Below are positions 56,944 through 64,000 of a stretch of DNA of 64,000 nucleotides, in pieces. The notes beneath the pieces were generated by a model. The model was given only the letters and a program-made list of their open reading frames with translations. It was not told the DNA's origin and did not search any database. The stretch lies in NCBI RefSeq assembly GCF_014648395.1, contig NZ_BMRA01000006.1, forward strand, positions 375,202 to 439,201. The letters run 5' to 3'. Source of the stretch: Micromonospora fulviviridis (lineage in GTDB: Bacteria; Actinomycetota; Actinomycetes; Mycobacteriales; Micromonosporaceae). The first letter of the stretch is position 1, and each line of letters starts with the position of its first letter. A program made the position numbers and the translations under genes.

Positions 56944-57151
56944 CCGGCTGCCCCAGGCGGCGTACCAGGAGGTAGCCGCCGCTCAGGACGGCGCCCGCGC
57001 TGGCCGCCAGGACGATGGGCCGGCCGCCGCCGGCGAGCAGCGCGGCCACCGCCGCCACGTCGGCGACCACGCCGACGCCCTGCGGCAGCAGGCGCGCGGG
57101 TCCCGGTGGCGTGCCCTCCGCCGGTGCCGTGGTGATGCCGTCCGTGCGCAC
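56780..57151 (-). CDS. Possible small membrane protein overlapping its neighbour on the other strand
   Basis: The first 75 residues from GTG at 57151 look like a real protein: a soluble head, then hydrophobic VVADVAAVAALLAGGG and PIVLAASAGAVLSGGYLLV, then basic RRLGQPVR. After that the frame runs antisense into the 3' end of the preceding gene and becomes Arg/Pro/Ala-rich, so the true end may have been lost by a frameshift. Low certainty. Confidence 0.35.
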   Translation of the reverse strand: MRTDGITTAPAEGTPPGPARLLPQGVGVVADVAAVAALLAGGGRPIVLAASAGAVLSGGYLLVRRLGQPVRTDPRRPATSRPPARSAAPAPRCRRRRGSAAPSPCRAAGRPGSAPPRPRSRSR

Positions 57152-57178
57152 GGGCCGTCTGTGTCAGGTGCGCGCCCG

Positions 57179-57892
57179 TCAGGCGCGCGGGCCGAGGTCG
57201 CCGGAGCGGTAGTGGCGCCGACACAGCACCTGGTAGCGCACGTCGGCGCTGTCCACGGTGTCGCCGATGACCACCTGCTCGCCCTCGCGTACCACCCGCC
57301 CCTCGACGACGCGGGCGTTGAGCCGCCCCTCCCGCCCGCACCAGCAGAGCACCTCGACCTGGATGCGGGCCACCTCGTCGGCGAGTTCGAACAGCCGCTG
57401 CGCGGCCGGGAACAGGCAGGAGCGGAAGTCGGTGGCCAGGCCGAAGGCGTACACGTCGACGTCGAAGTTGTCGACCAGGTCGGCCATCTGCTCGATGTGC
57501 GCCAGGTTGTAGAAGGACGCCTCGTCGCAGATCAGGTAGTCGACGCGGACCCCCTCGGCCCAGGCATCGCGCACCAGGTCGCGCAGGTCCAGCTCGTCGG
57601 TCACCTCGACGGCGGAGTGGGCCAGCCCGATGCGGGTGGTCACCTGCGGGCCGAGCGAGCGGTCGATGCGGGTGGTGACCAGGCCGCGGCGGCCCTGCCG
57701 GGAGTGGTTGTAGTTCATCTGGAGGGCCATCGTGGACTTGCCGCAGTCCATCGGCCCCCAGAAGAACTTCAGCGCGGCGGCGTGCAGCGGCCGGCCGTCG
57801 ACGCCGCGGGCGGCGGCACAGCCGCCGGCACGGTCGTCGCCGGGGCCCGGCAGGGGACGGGCCAGGCAGATCGGGGCGGCGTCGTCGGTCAC
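57179..57892 (-). CDS. tdk: Thymidine kinase
   Basis: Phosphorylates thymidine in nucleotide salvage. Walker A GPMDCGKS at 46-53, LICDEASF (catalytic-site region) near 124, YAFGLATDFRSCLFPAAQRL near 155 and a zinc site LCWCGREG ... CRRHY near 185-230. Typical type-II enzyme. The GTG start used gives 237 residues; the conserved part begins at HAAALKFFWG near residue 37, so a shorter form is possible although no good start codon is seen there. Confidence 0.92.
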   Translation of the reverse strand: MTDDAAPICLARPLPGPGDDRAGGCAAARGVDGRPLHAAALKFFWGPMDCGKSTMALQMNYNHSRQGRRGLVTTRIDRSLGPQVTTRIGLAHSAVEVTDELDLRDLVRDAWAEGVRVDYLICDEASFYNLAHIEQMADLVDNFDVDVYAFGLATDFRSCLFPAAQRLFELADEVARIQVEVLCWCGREGRLNARVVEGRVVREGEQVVIGDTVDSADVRYQVLCRRHYRSGDLGPRA

Positions 57893-57957
57893 GTCGGGGC
57901 AGCCTAGTTCATCGACGCGGAAGGATCTTGCCCGCGCGGCAGCCCGCGCGGGCCCGC

Positions 57958-59349
57958 TCACAGCACCCGGGGCGGGGTGTTGCCGGCGGCGACGATGGCC
58001 CGGCGGATCGGCACGGCCGCCAGCAGCGCGAACCCGACCACGAAGAAGATCAGCAGGGAGACCAGGCCCACCCGGTACGAGGAGGTGAGCTGGAACACCA
58101 GGCCGAAGGCGAGCGGCCCGAGCCAGCTGGTGCCCTTGTCGCTGATCTCGTAGAAGCCGTAGTACTCGCCCTCCTTGCCGGCGGGGATGAGCTGGCTGAA
58201 CAGCGACCGGCTCAGCGCCTGGCTGCCGCCGAGCACCAGTCCGATGCACCCGCCGAGCACCATGAACGGCAGGGGCGCCTCGGCGGGCAGCCGGAACGCG
58301 GCGATGATCACGCCGGTCCACAGCACCAGGGACAGCAGCACGGTCTTCCAGGCGCCGATGCGTCGGGCCAGGGCGCCGAGGGCGAGCGCGCCGCCGAAGG
58401 CGAGGAACTGCACGAGCAGGATCGTCACGATCAGGGTGCTCTGCTCCAGCCGCAGCTCCTCGGTGCCGTACTGGCTGGCCAGGGTGATGACGGTCTGGAT
58501 GCCGTCGTTGAAGACCAGGAAGGCGAGCAGGAAGAACAGCGTCAGCGGGTACGCCTTGATCTCCCGCAGGGTGTGGCCGAGCTGCCGGAACCCGTCGGTG
58601 AGCACGTTGCCGCCGCCGTGCAGCGCCGCGGCGGTGGGGTGCTCGCGCAGCCAGCGCAGCGGCAGCAGGGTGAACGCCGCCCACCAGACGCCGGCCGAGA
58701 CGATCGACCAGCGGGCCAGGTCGAGGGTGCGCTGCGGGTTGCCCTCCTCGCTGAGCATGGTGACCGCGACCAGGTTCAGCGCGAGCAGCAGCCCGCCGCC
58801 GAGGTAGCCGATGGCCCAGCCGCGGCTGGAGATGGCGTCCCGGTCGTCGGGGCCGCCGAGCTGCGGCAGGAACGAGTTGTAGACGACCACGGCGGCGCCG
58901 AAGGAGATGTTGGCGAGCAGGAACAGCGCCCCGCCGAGCAGGTAGCGGTCGCCGGTGACGAACGCGAACGCGATGGTCGCGCCGGCGCCGGTGAACGCGG
59001 CCGCGGCGAGCAGGCGCTTCTTGTGCGCCGACCGGTCGGCGATCGCCCCGACGACCGGCAGCACGAACACGGTGAGGAACACCGACAGCGAGATCAGGTA
59101 CGGGTAGTAGGAGCCGGCCGCGATCCGGATGCCCAGCGGGTGCACGGCCCCGTCGCAGCTGTCGGCGCCCAGCTCGCAGCCGGCGGCCAGTTCGGTGACG
59201 GTGGTGAGGAACGGGCCGAGGAAGACCGTGATCACGGTGGTCTGGAAGGCGGAGTTCGCCCAGTCGTAGAAGTACCAGCCGGTGCGTTCGCGGCGGGTGC
59301 TGCCCGGGCGGGCGGGCTCGGCGACGGCGGGGGCGACCGTATCGGCCAT
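57958..59349 (-). CDS. UMF1-family (Atg22-like) MFS transporter
   Basis: 463 residues and about 12 helices. Family signature WYFYDWANSAFQTTVITVFLGPFL at the start (recognised by YDWANSAF), ADRSAHKKRLL motif A near 105, and QALSRSLFSQLIPAGKEGEYYGFYE near 385 (ends QALSRSLFS and YYGFYE). Proposed to export amino acids or lipids; not established. ATG with GAGGA upstream. Same strand and 16 bp from the phosphodiesterase gene, so probably in one operon with it. Confidence 0.9.
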   Translation of the reverse strand: MADTVAPAVAEPARPGSTRRERTGWYFYDWANSAFQTTVITVFLGPFLTTVTELAAGCELGADSCDGAVHPLGIRIAAGSYYPYLISLSVFLTVFVLPVVGAIADRSAHKKRLLAAAAFTGAGATIAFAFVTGDRYLLGGALFLLANISFGAAVVVYNSFLPQLGGPDDRDAISSRGWAIGYLGGGLLLALNLVAVTMLSEEGNPQRTLDLARWSIVSAGVWWAAFTLLPLRWLREHPTAAALHGGGNVLTDGFRQLGHTLREIKAYPLTLFFLLAFLVFNDGIQTVITLASQYGTEELRLEQSTLIVTILLVQFLAFGGALALGALARRIGAWKTVLLSLVLWTGVIIAAFRLPAEAPLPFMVLGGCIGLVLGGSQALSRSLFSQLIPAGKEGEYYGFYEISDKGTSWLGPLAFGLVFQLTSSYRVGLVSLLIFFVVGFALLAAVPIRRAIVAAGNTPPRVL

Positions 59350-59365
59350 CGGGGTCCTCGGAGGT

Positions 59366-60133
59366 TCAGGCGGCCCAGTGGCCGCGGCTGCGGTAGACGT
59401 CGCGCAGCACGCCGACGTGATCGGTCATGATGCCATCCACACCAAGATCAAGTAAGTCGTGCATTTCGGCGGGATCGTCGATCGTCCAGACGTGCACCTG
59501 CAACCCGAGCCGGTGGCAGTAGTCGAGGAACCGGCGGTCGACCACGGGCACGCGGCCGTAGCGGACGGGGACCTGGGCGGCGACCACGGACGGGGGCAGC
59601 CGCAGCGGCCGCCCGTGCAGGGAGGCCATCCGCAGCCGGGCCACCCCGCGCATGCCGAGGCTGGTGGCGACCTTCGCCCCGGCCAGGGCGCGCAGCCGGG
59701 CCAGCCGGGCGTCGCTGAACGAGGCGAGCAGCACCCGGTCGCCGGCGCCGACCCGGGTGACCGTGTCGACGGTCGGCACGACACCGCCGTCGGCCTTCAC
59801 GTCGACGTTGAACCGGACCTCGGGCCAGGCGCCGAGGACCTCGTCGAGGCGGGGCACCACGGCGGCGCCGCCGACGCGTACCGAGGCCAGGTCGGCCCAG
59901 CGCAGGTCGGCGATGCGGCCGCGCTCGCCGGTGACCCGGCGCAGGGTGGCGTCGTGGAAGATCACCGGCACGCCGTCGGCGGTGGCGTGCACGTCGGTCT
60001 CCACGTAGCGGTAGCCCAGGGCGACGGCGCGCGCGAACGCGGCGGCGGTGTTCTCGTCGCCCTCGGCCGCGCCGCCGCGGTGGGCGAAGGCCAGCGGCGC
60101 GGGGGCGTCGAGGTAGCCGTGACGGGGCTGCAC
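59366..60133 (-). CDS. Glycerophosphodiester phosphodiesterase
   Basis: Hydrolyses glycerophosphodiesters to glycerol-3-phosphate and an alcohol. 255 residues; HRGG near 18 with EGDENTAAAF, ETDVHATADGVPVIFHD near 46-62 and WTIDDPAEM near 214, all expected for GDPD. The conserved end LLDLGVDGIMTD is present. Codon 227 is TTA, a rare codon at this base composition, and its neighbours CTT GAT CTT are also unusual. GTG at 60133 is used; a start at 60193 would add 20 residues. Confidence 0.9.
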   Translation of the reverse strand: MQPRHGYLDAPAPLAFAHRGGAAEGDENTAAAFARAVALGYRYVETDVHATADGVPVIFHDATLRRVTGERGRIADLRWADLASVRVGGAAVVPRLDEVLGAWPEVRFNVDVKADGGVVPTVDTVTRVGAGDRVLLASFSDARLARLRALAGAKVATSLGMRGVARLRMASLHGRPLRLPPSVVAAQVPVRYGRVPVVDRRFLDYCHRLGLQVHVWTIDDPAEMHDLLDLGVDGIMTDHVGVLRDVYRSRGHWAA

Positions 60134-60218
60134 GCCGGAAGTATGCCGCGCCCGCGTGACGTCCGGGTGACCGGCCGGCGTCGCCGCAACCAACTTCCCT
60201 ATTGTTCCCTGTCGCCGC

Positions 60219-60224
60219 TACGAT
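60219..60224 (+). promoter_or_regulatory. -10 box of a leaderless transcript
   Basis: TACGAT lies 8 bp before the ATG of the HTH gene, so transcription should begin at or within a base or two of the start codon. There is no room for a ribosome-binding site. Confidence 0.55.
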
Positions 60225-60232
60225 AGGGCGCG

Positions 60233-60685
60233 ATGGGGAATGACATGTACTCGGTGGAGCAGGTGGCCGACCTGCTCGGGCTGCACGTGCGCACCGTGCG
60301 CGGCTACATCCGCGCCGGCCGCCTGCGCGCGGTGCGCATCGGCAAGCAGTACCGGATCGCCCGCGCCGACCTGGACGCGCTGACCGGCCGGCCCGCACCG
60401 GCCGCCGGGGCGCCGGCGGCGGAGGTGTCGAGCATCGTGCAGGTCGACGGCGTCGACCGGGCCGCGGCCGACCGCCTCGCCACGCTGGTGCTGGCCGGCG
60501 TCAACACCCATCACGACCCCGCGCGCCCGCTGCGCGTGCAGACCGTCCACGACGAGGAACGCCACCGCATGAAGATCGTGATCCTGGGCGACGCCGCCGC
60601 CACCGCCGACCTGCTGCACCTGGTCGACGCCGTGCTGGCCGGCGACAACGACCTGCTCGTCCGGACGGAGACCGGTGATGCCTGA
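60233..60685 (+). CDS. Excisionase/MerR-type HTH protein
   Basis: 150 residues. The N-terminal HTH_17 domain reads MYSVEQVADLLGLHVRTVRG then GKQYRIARADLDALTG; after residue 60 comes a small second domain with QVDGVDRAAADRLATLVLAG and RMKIVILGDAAATADLLHLVD. Probably a regulator sensing a ligand through that domain. It overlaps the DUF4180 gene by 8 bp and is translated with it. Confidence 0.83.
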   Translation: MGNDMYSVEQVADLLGLHVRTVRGYIRAGRLRAVRIGKQYRIARADLDALTGRPAPAAGAPAAEVSSIVQVDGVDRAAADRLATLVLAGVNTHHDPARPLRVQTVHDEERHRMKIVILGDAAATADLLHLVDAVLAGDNDLLVRTETGDA

Positions 60686-61043
60686 CGTGCTGGAACAGCG
60701 GGCCGGGGTGCCGGTGCTGGTCTGCGACCCGGCCGGCCCGCCGGTGGCCACCACCGAGGCGGCCCTCGACCTGATCGGCGCGGCCTTCGCCGGCGCCGAG
60801 GTGGTCGCCGTGCCGGCCACCCGGCTCGACCCGAGCTTCTTCTCGCTGGGCACCCGCTTCGCCGGGGAGATCATGCAGAAGTTCGTCAACTACCGGCTGC
60901 GGCTGGTCGTCGTCGGCGACATCTCCGCGCACCTGGCGGCCAGCGGCGCGCTGCGGGACCTGGTGGCCGAGTCCAACCGGCACGACCAGGTCTGGTTCGT
61001 GCCCGACCTGGCCGCGCTGGACGCCCGGCTGGGCCGCGGCTGA
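60678..61043 (+). CDS. DUF4180 protein
   Basis: 121 residues. Recognisable blocks GAAFAGAEVVAVPATRLDPSFFSLGTRFAGEIMQKFVNY (ends GAAFAGAEV and QKFVNY) and LRLVVVGDISAHLAASGALRD. DUF4180 has no known function. ATG at 60678; GTG at 60675 is also in frame. Forms a two-gene unit with the HTH protein, so it may be its effector or partner. Confidence 0.85.
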   Translation: MPDVLEQRAGVPVLVCDPAGPPVATTEAALDLIGAAFAGAEVVAVPATRLDPSFFSLGTRFAGEIMQKFVNYRLRLVVVGDISAHLAASGALRDLVAESNRHDQVWFVPDLAALDARLGRG

Positions 61044-61046
61044 GCC

Positions 61047-61889
61047 TCAGCGCACCCAGCCCGCGGTCAGCGCGGTCACGCCGAGCCCGTCGGGGTCGGC
61101 CAGCTTGACGCCGACGAACTGCCGGGCGGCGGGGGAGGTCTGCACCCGGGGCGCGGGCTCCGGGTCGGTAAGCGTCGCCACCACCGCCGCGGCGGCGTCC
61201 GCGGGCGACTGCGCGGCGGCGAACGCGGCGGCGCTGCGATCGAGGTACGCGCGCAGGGCCGGCCCGTACACCCCGGCGGCGGCGATCGCGGCCTCGGGGT
61301 CGAGGCCGACGTTGGCGACGAACTCGCTGGCCACCGCGCCCGGCTCGACCACGGTGACGCTGACCCCCACGGTGGCGGCGACCGGGGCGAGGCTCTCCAT
61401 GAACCCCTCGACGGCGAACTTCGCCGCGCAGTACGCCTCGTTGAACGGCTGCCCGACCACCCCGCCGACGCTGGTCACGGTGATCAGCCGTCCCCGGGTG
61501 GCGCGCAGGTGCGGCAGGGCGGCCCGGCTGACGTGCAGGACGCCGAAGAAGTTGACCTCCAGGACCGCCCGGACGGCCTCGACGGTCTCCTGTTCGAGGG
61601 TGCCGACGTGCCCGGCGCCGGCGTTGTTGACCACCGCGTCGAGCCGGCCGTACCGGGCGACCACGTCGGCCACGCAGGCGGCCGCCTCGGCCTGGTCGAC
61701 CACGTCGAGCCGGCGTACGTCCAGCAGGTCGCCGACCCCGGCGGCGTCGGCGGCGGCGCGCAGCCGGTCGGCGCGGGCGAGGTCGCGCACCGTGGCCACG
61801 GTGCGCCAGCCGGCGCGGGCCGCGCCCACGGCGGTCTCCAGGCCGATGCCGGTGGACGTGCCGGTGATCAGGACCGTTGGTGCGCTCAT
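61047..61889 (-). CDS. Short-chain dehydrogenase/reductase
   Basis: 280 residues, classical SDR: TGTSTGIG at 9-16, NNAGAGHVGTLEQ near 89, Ser in TSVGGVVGQP near 138 and YCAAKFAVEG near 153. Substrate unknown. ATG start. Converges with the DUF4180 gene, with stops 4 bp apart. Confidence 0.9.
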   Translation of the reverse strand: MSAPTVLITGTSTGIGLETAVGAARAGWRTVATVRDLARADRLRAAADAAGVGDLLDVRRLDVVDQAEAAACVADVVARYGRLDAVVNNAGAGHVGTLEQETVEAVRAVLEVNFFGVLHVSRAALPHLRATRGRLITVTSVGGVVGQPFNEAYCAAKFAVEGFMESLAPVAATVGVSVTVVEPGAVASEFVANVGLDPEAAIAAAGVYGPALRAYLDRSAAAFAAAQSPADAAAAVVATLTDPEPAPRVQTSPAARQFVGVKLADPDGLGVTALTAGWVR

Positions 61890-61978
61890 CCCCGCCTCCG
61901 CCGTCGGCTGCCCGCGTTCCGCTCGCAGGGTCGCACCGGGCGGCGGGTCGGCGCAGCGGAACGCCCGACGTGAGCGCG

Positions 61979-62629
61979 TCAGCCCGGCTGCCGGCTCGGG
62001 CCGACCCCGGCGTCGCGGGTCTGCGGCGGCGGGTACGGCTGCTCGGCCAGCAGCCGCGCCAGGTGCGCGCTGTTGAGCGCCAGGGCCGAGGTGGTACGGC
62101 CCGTGGTGTCCGGTTTGGGGCGGGCGTCGATGTAGTCGGTCTTGTGCAGCGCCTCACCGACCCAGTAGGTGGCTCCCGCGGCGGGGCAGGTGAAGCCGAC
62201 CTCGTTCAGCGCCTGCTGCACCTGGCCGATGGTGTGGTGCGCGCCATCCTCGTTGCCGACCACGGCGACGCCGGCCACCTTGCCGTACGTGCGCAGCCGA
62301 CCCTCGGCGTCGGTCTCGGACAGCTCGGCGTCCAGGCGTTCCAGGACCATCTTGCAGACCGCCGACGGCTGGCCCAGCCAGATCGGGGTGGCGATCACCA
62401 GGATCTGCGCGGCGAGGAGCTTCGCGCGGATGGCGGGCCACCCGTCGCCCTCACCTTCGTCGGTGGAGACCCCGAAGCGCACGGGGTGGTCGACGATCCT
62501 GATCATCTCCCCGGCCACCCCCTGGGTGCCCAGCGCGTCGAGCACCTCCTGACCGAGCACCTCCGAGCTGGACGGGACGGGCGACGGCTTCAGCGTGCAG
62601 TTGAGCACCAGAGCCCGGATCGACGCCAC
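61979..62629 (-). CDS. Flavodoxin-family NAD(P)H reductase
   Basis: 216 residues, single flavodoxin-like fold. ALVLNCTLKPSPVPSSSEVL binds FMN phosphate at the start, ATPIWLGQPSAVCKMVLERLD near 95 and GNEDGAHHTIGQVQQAL near 130 follow. Likely quinone or azo reductase. GTG at 62629 follows GAGAGGAAACGACC. Confidence 0.87.
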   Translation of the reverse strand: MASIRALVLNCTLKPSPVPSSSEVLGQEVLDALGTQGVAGEMIRIVDHPVRFGVSTDEGEGDGWPAIRAKLLAAQILVIATPIWLGQPSAVCKMVLERLDAELSETDAEGRLRTYGKVAGVAVVGNEDGAHHTIGQVQQALNEVGFTCPAAGATYWVGEALHKTDYIDARPKPDTTGRTTSALALNSAHLARLLAEQPYPPPQTRDAGVGPSRQPG

Positions 62630-62703
62630 GGTCGTTTCCTCTCGGCCGGCCGGCGGTGACGGGTGTCGCATACCCCGGTGGCTGGCCCGCGATGCCTGTC
62701 GGG

Positions 62704-63480
62704 TCAGCGCGCCGGCCGGCGGCGGTGCGACCGGCTGGTGTCGACCGGGCGGCCGGGGTCGACGTGGCGGGGCCGGTCCGGCTCGTCGGGACGCAGCGGC
62801 GCCAGGTCGTCGGTGACCGCGTCGATGATCCGTTCGGTGGCCCGCCGGGCCGCGCCGGGGGTGCCCGGGTGCAGGTCACGCAGCATCACCGGGACGCCGA
62901 AGTGCACCCGGACGGCCGGCCGGCGCCACACCGCCCGGGCCACGGCGCGCAGCATGCCCTTGGGCGCCCGGTAGGGCAGCACCTCGTGGGAGCCCCACTG
63001 GGCGACCGGGACGACGGGGGCGCCGCTGGCGAAGGCGAGCCGGGCGGTGCCGGTCTTGCCCCGCTCGGGCCACAGGCCGGGGTCCAGCCCGATGCGCCCC
63101 TCGGGGTAGACCAGCACCACCGAGCCGCCGGCCACCGCGCCGGCGGCCATCTCCAGCGAGTGGTGCACGGAGCTGGTGCCGCGGTCGACGCGGATGTGCC
63201 CGGCGCGGCGCATCAGCGGCCCGATCACCGGGGCGCGGAACAGCCCGCCGGTGGCCATGATCCGCGGGTGGATGCCGCGCACCTGGCAGGCCGCGGCGAG
63301 CACCACCGGGTCGAAGGGGCTGATGTGGTTCGCGGCCAGCACCAGCGGCCCGCGGCGCAGGTCCTCCGGCACGTCGCCGCTGACCTCGAGCCGGCCGAGC
63401 AGGCCGACGAGGCCACGGGCGGCCAGTTGCGCGGCGCGCCAGAGCAGGGGCGCCCGCCAGTGGGTGATCGGGGTGTCCAT
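62704..63480 (-). CDS. 1-acyl-glycerol-3-phosphate acyltransferase-like (PlsC)
   Basis: 258 residues. Acyltransferase motif 1 is NHISPFD near 52-58 (HxxxxD), motif 2 region GGLFRAPVIGPLMRRAGHIRV, motif 3 VYPEGRIG near 123 and motif 4 VVPVAQWG near 156. Transfers acyl chains to lysophospholipid or a related acceptor at the membrane. ATG at 63480 is used; the frame is open to 63558. Basic, disordered tail. Confidence 0.88.
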   Translation of the reverse strand: MDTPITHWRAPLLWRAAQLAARGLVGLLGRLEVSGDVPEDLRRGPLVLAANHISPFDPVVLAAACQVRGIHPRIMATGGLFRAPVIGPLMRRAGHIRVDRGTSSVHHSLEMAAGAVAGGSVVLVYPEGRIGLDPGLWPERGKTGTARLAFASGAPVVPVAQWGSHEVLPYRAPKGMLRAVARAVWRRPAVRVHFGVPVMLRDLHPGTPGAARRATERIIDAVTDDLAPLRPDEPDRPRHVDPGRPVDTSRSHRRRPAR

Positions 63481-63551
63481 CAGTGCTGGATGGTCGCACG
63501 TGCGCGGGTGAGCCCGGGGCCCGATCCCGGGCCGGCCGGCAGAGGTGATCA

Positions 63552-63565
63552 GGGTCATTGGTCCC
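63552..63565. promoter_or_regulatory. DevR/DosR-like box upstream of cydA
   Basis: GGGTCATTGGTCCC is a 14-bp near-palindrome resembling hypoxia-response DevR/DosR boxes. It lies about 95 bp before the cydA start. The resemblance is by eye only. Confidence 0.35.
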
Positions 63566-63600
63566 GGGCCGCTTCGGGCCCTGCGGCCCTGCCGATTCTT

Positions 63601-63635
63601 CTACGACGCCGAGTAGTATTTACTACGTCTCGTAG
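63601..63635. promoter_or_regulatory. Nested palindromes in the cydA promoter
   Basis: GTAGTA-TT-TACTAC (63613-63626) is a perfect palindrome, enclosed by CTACGA (63601-63606) and TCGTAG (63630-63635). The block is AT-rich and ends 22 bp before the cydA start, where the promoter should be. A repressor responding to redox or respiration state is the likely binder. Confidence 0.65.
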
Positions 63636-63657
63636 TATGCACAGCTGGGGGTTTCAG

Positions 63658-64000
63658 GTGGACGCGTTGGACGTCGCCCGCTGGCAGTTCGGTGTCACCA
63701 CCGTCTACCACTTTCTGTTCGTGCCCTTGACCATCGGCCTCTCCGTGCTGGTGGCCATCCTCCAGACGATGTGGCACCGCACCGGCAACGAGCGGTACCT
63801 CAAACTCACCAAGTTCTACGGCAAGCTCTTCCTGATCAACTTCGCGATGGGCGTGGTCACCGGCATCGTGCAGGAGTTCCAGTTCGGCATGAACTGGAGC
63901 GACTACTCGCGCTTCGTCGGCGACATCTTCGGCGCGCCCCTGGCGATCGAGGCCCTGGTCGCGTTCTTCCTGGAGTCGACCTTCATCGGCCTGTGGATCT
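63658..64000 (+). CDS. cydA: Cytochrome bd ubiquinol oxidase subunit I, cut by the window end
   Basis: The first 114 residues of the high-affinity terminal oxidase subunit that binds hemes b558, b595 and d. VDALDVARWQFGVTTVYHFL is the classic start, with H18 (YHFLFVP) a heme ligand; GKLFLINFAMGVVTGIVQEF and WSDYSRFVGDIFGAPLAIE follow, then LVAFFLESTFIGLW at the border. GTG start with GGGGG upstream. cydB and cydDC would be expected beyond the window. Confidence 0.95.
   Translation, partial: MDALDVARWQFGVTTVYHFLFVPLTIGLSVLVAILQTMWHRTGNERYLKLTKFYGKLFLINFAMGVVTGIVQEFQFGMNWSDYSRFVGDIFGAPLAIEALVAFFLESTFIGLWI

Overview
The window is bacterial chromosome from a high-G+C actinobacterium (G+C plainly above 70% by eye). 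It is most likely a member of the Micromonosporaceae, Micromonospora or a close relative. Supporting signs are rbpA, Lnt next to polyprenol-phosphate-mannose synthase, FxsA, a TioE-type MerR regulator beside an erythromycin-esterase-like gene, a TIGR04222 membrane protein, a HAIR site before hsp20, and frequent GTG starts. I see no rRNA, tRNA, CRISPR array, insertion sequence or prophage block. The right end cuts through cydA.

Layout. 1-8.4 kb: a beta-lysine catabolic cluster, kamA facing kdd-amidohydrolase-kamD-kamE-kal-MutL-like ATPase. It takes lysine through beta-lysine and 3,5-diaminohexanoate towards crotonyl-CoA, but the cleavage enzyme Kce is not in the window. 8.4-11 kb: XRE regulator, zinc-type dehydrogenase, cupin. 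11.1-11.4 kb: a probable structured small RNA with its own promoter and terminator. 12-15.5 kb: lipoprotein and mannosyl-lipid genes (lnt, ppm1), fxsA and rbpA; rbpA has a SigR-type promoter. 15.7-31.7 kb: transporters (POT, DHA2, GPH, LysE, TSUP) and small regulator/enzyme modules, several with recognisable operators. These include a TetR gene flanked by two near-identical 18-bp palindromes and the TioE/erythromycin-esterase pair.

31.7-34.7 kb: a rifampicin-monooxygenase-like gene behind a 19-codon leader peptide and a hairpin that covers its ribosome-binding site, then an HNH protein and a hypothetical, in a locally AT-richer stretch. 34.8-38.6 kb: a 1071-residue fusion of polysaccharide deacetylase, family-2 glycosyltransferase and acyltransferase, with a small proline-rich membrane partner. 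38.8-41 kb: a protein with a 159-bp internal duplication and a conserved protein of unknown function. 41-49 kb: VWA lipoprotein, TIGR04222 protein, family-39 glycosyltransferase, MFS/MarR pair with a tandem-repeat operator, cysteine hydrolase and a DUF2087 protein behind a 54-nt hairpin. 49.3-64 kb: HAIR-controlled hsp20, WYL regulator, ABC-F protein, tyrosine recombinase, HxlR/NmrA pair, thymidine kinase, UMF1 transporter, glycerophosphodiesterase with a rare TTA codon, HTH/DUF4180 pair, SDR, flavodoxin-like reductase, acyltransferase and the start of cydA.

The strongest leads are the rox leader/attenuator, the 11.1-kb RNA, the Kce-less lysine cluster with its embedded amidohydrolase, and the three-domain glycan enzyme. 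All functional calls are by reading motifs; no database search was run.
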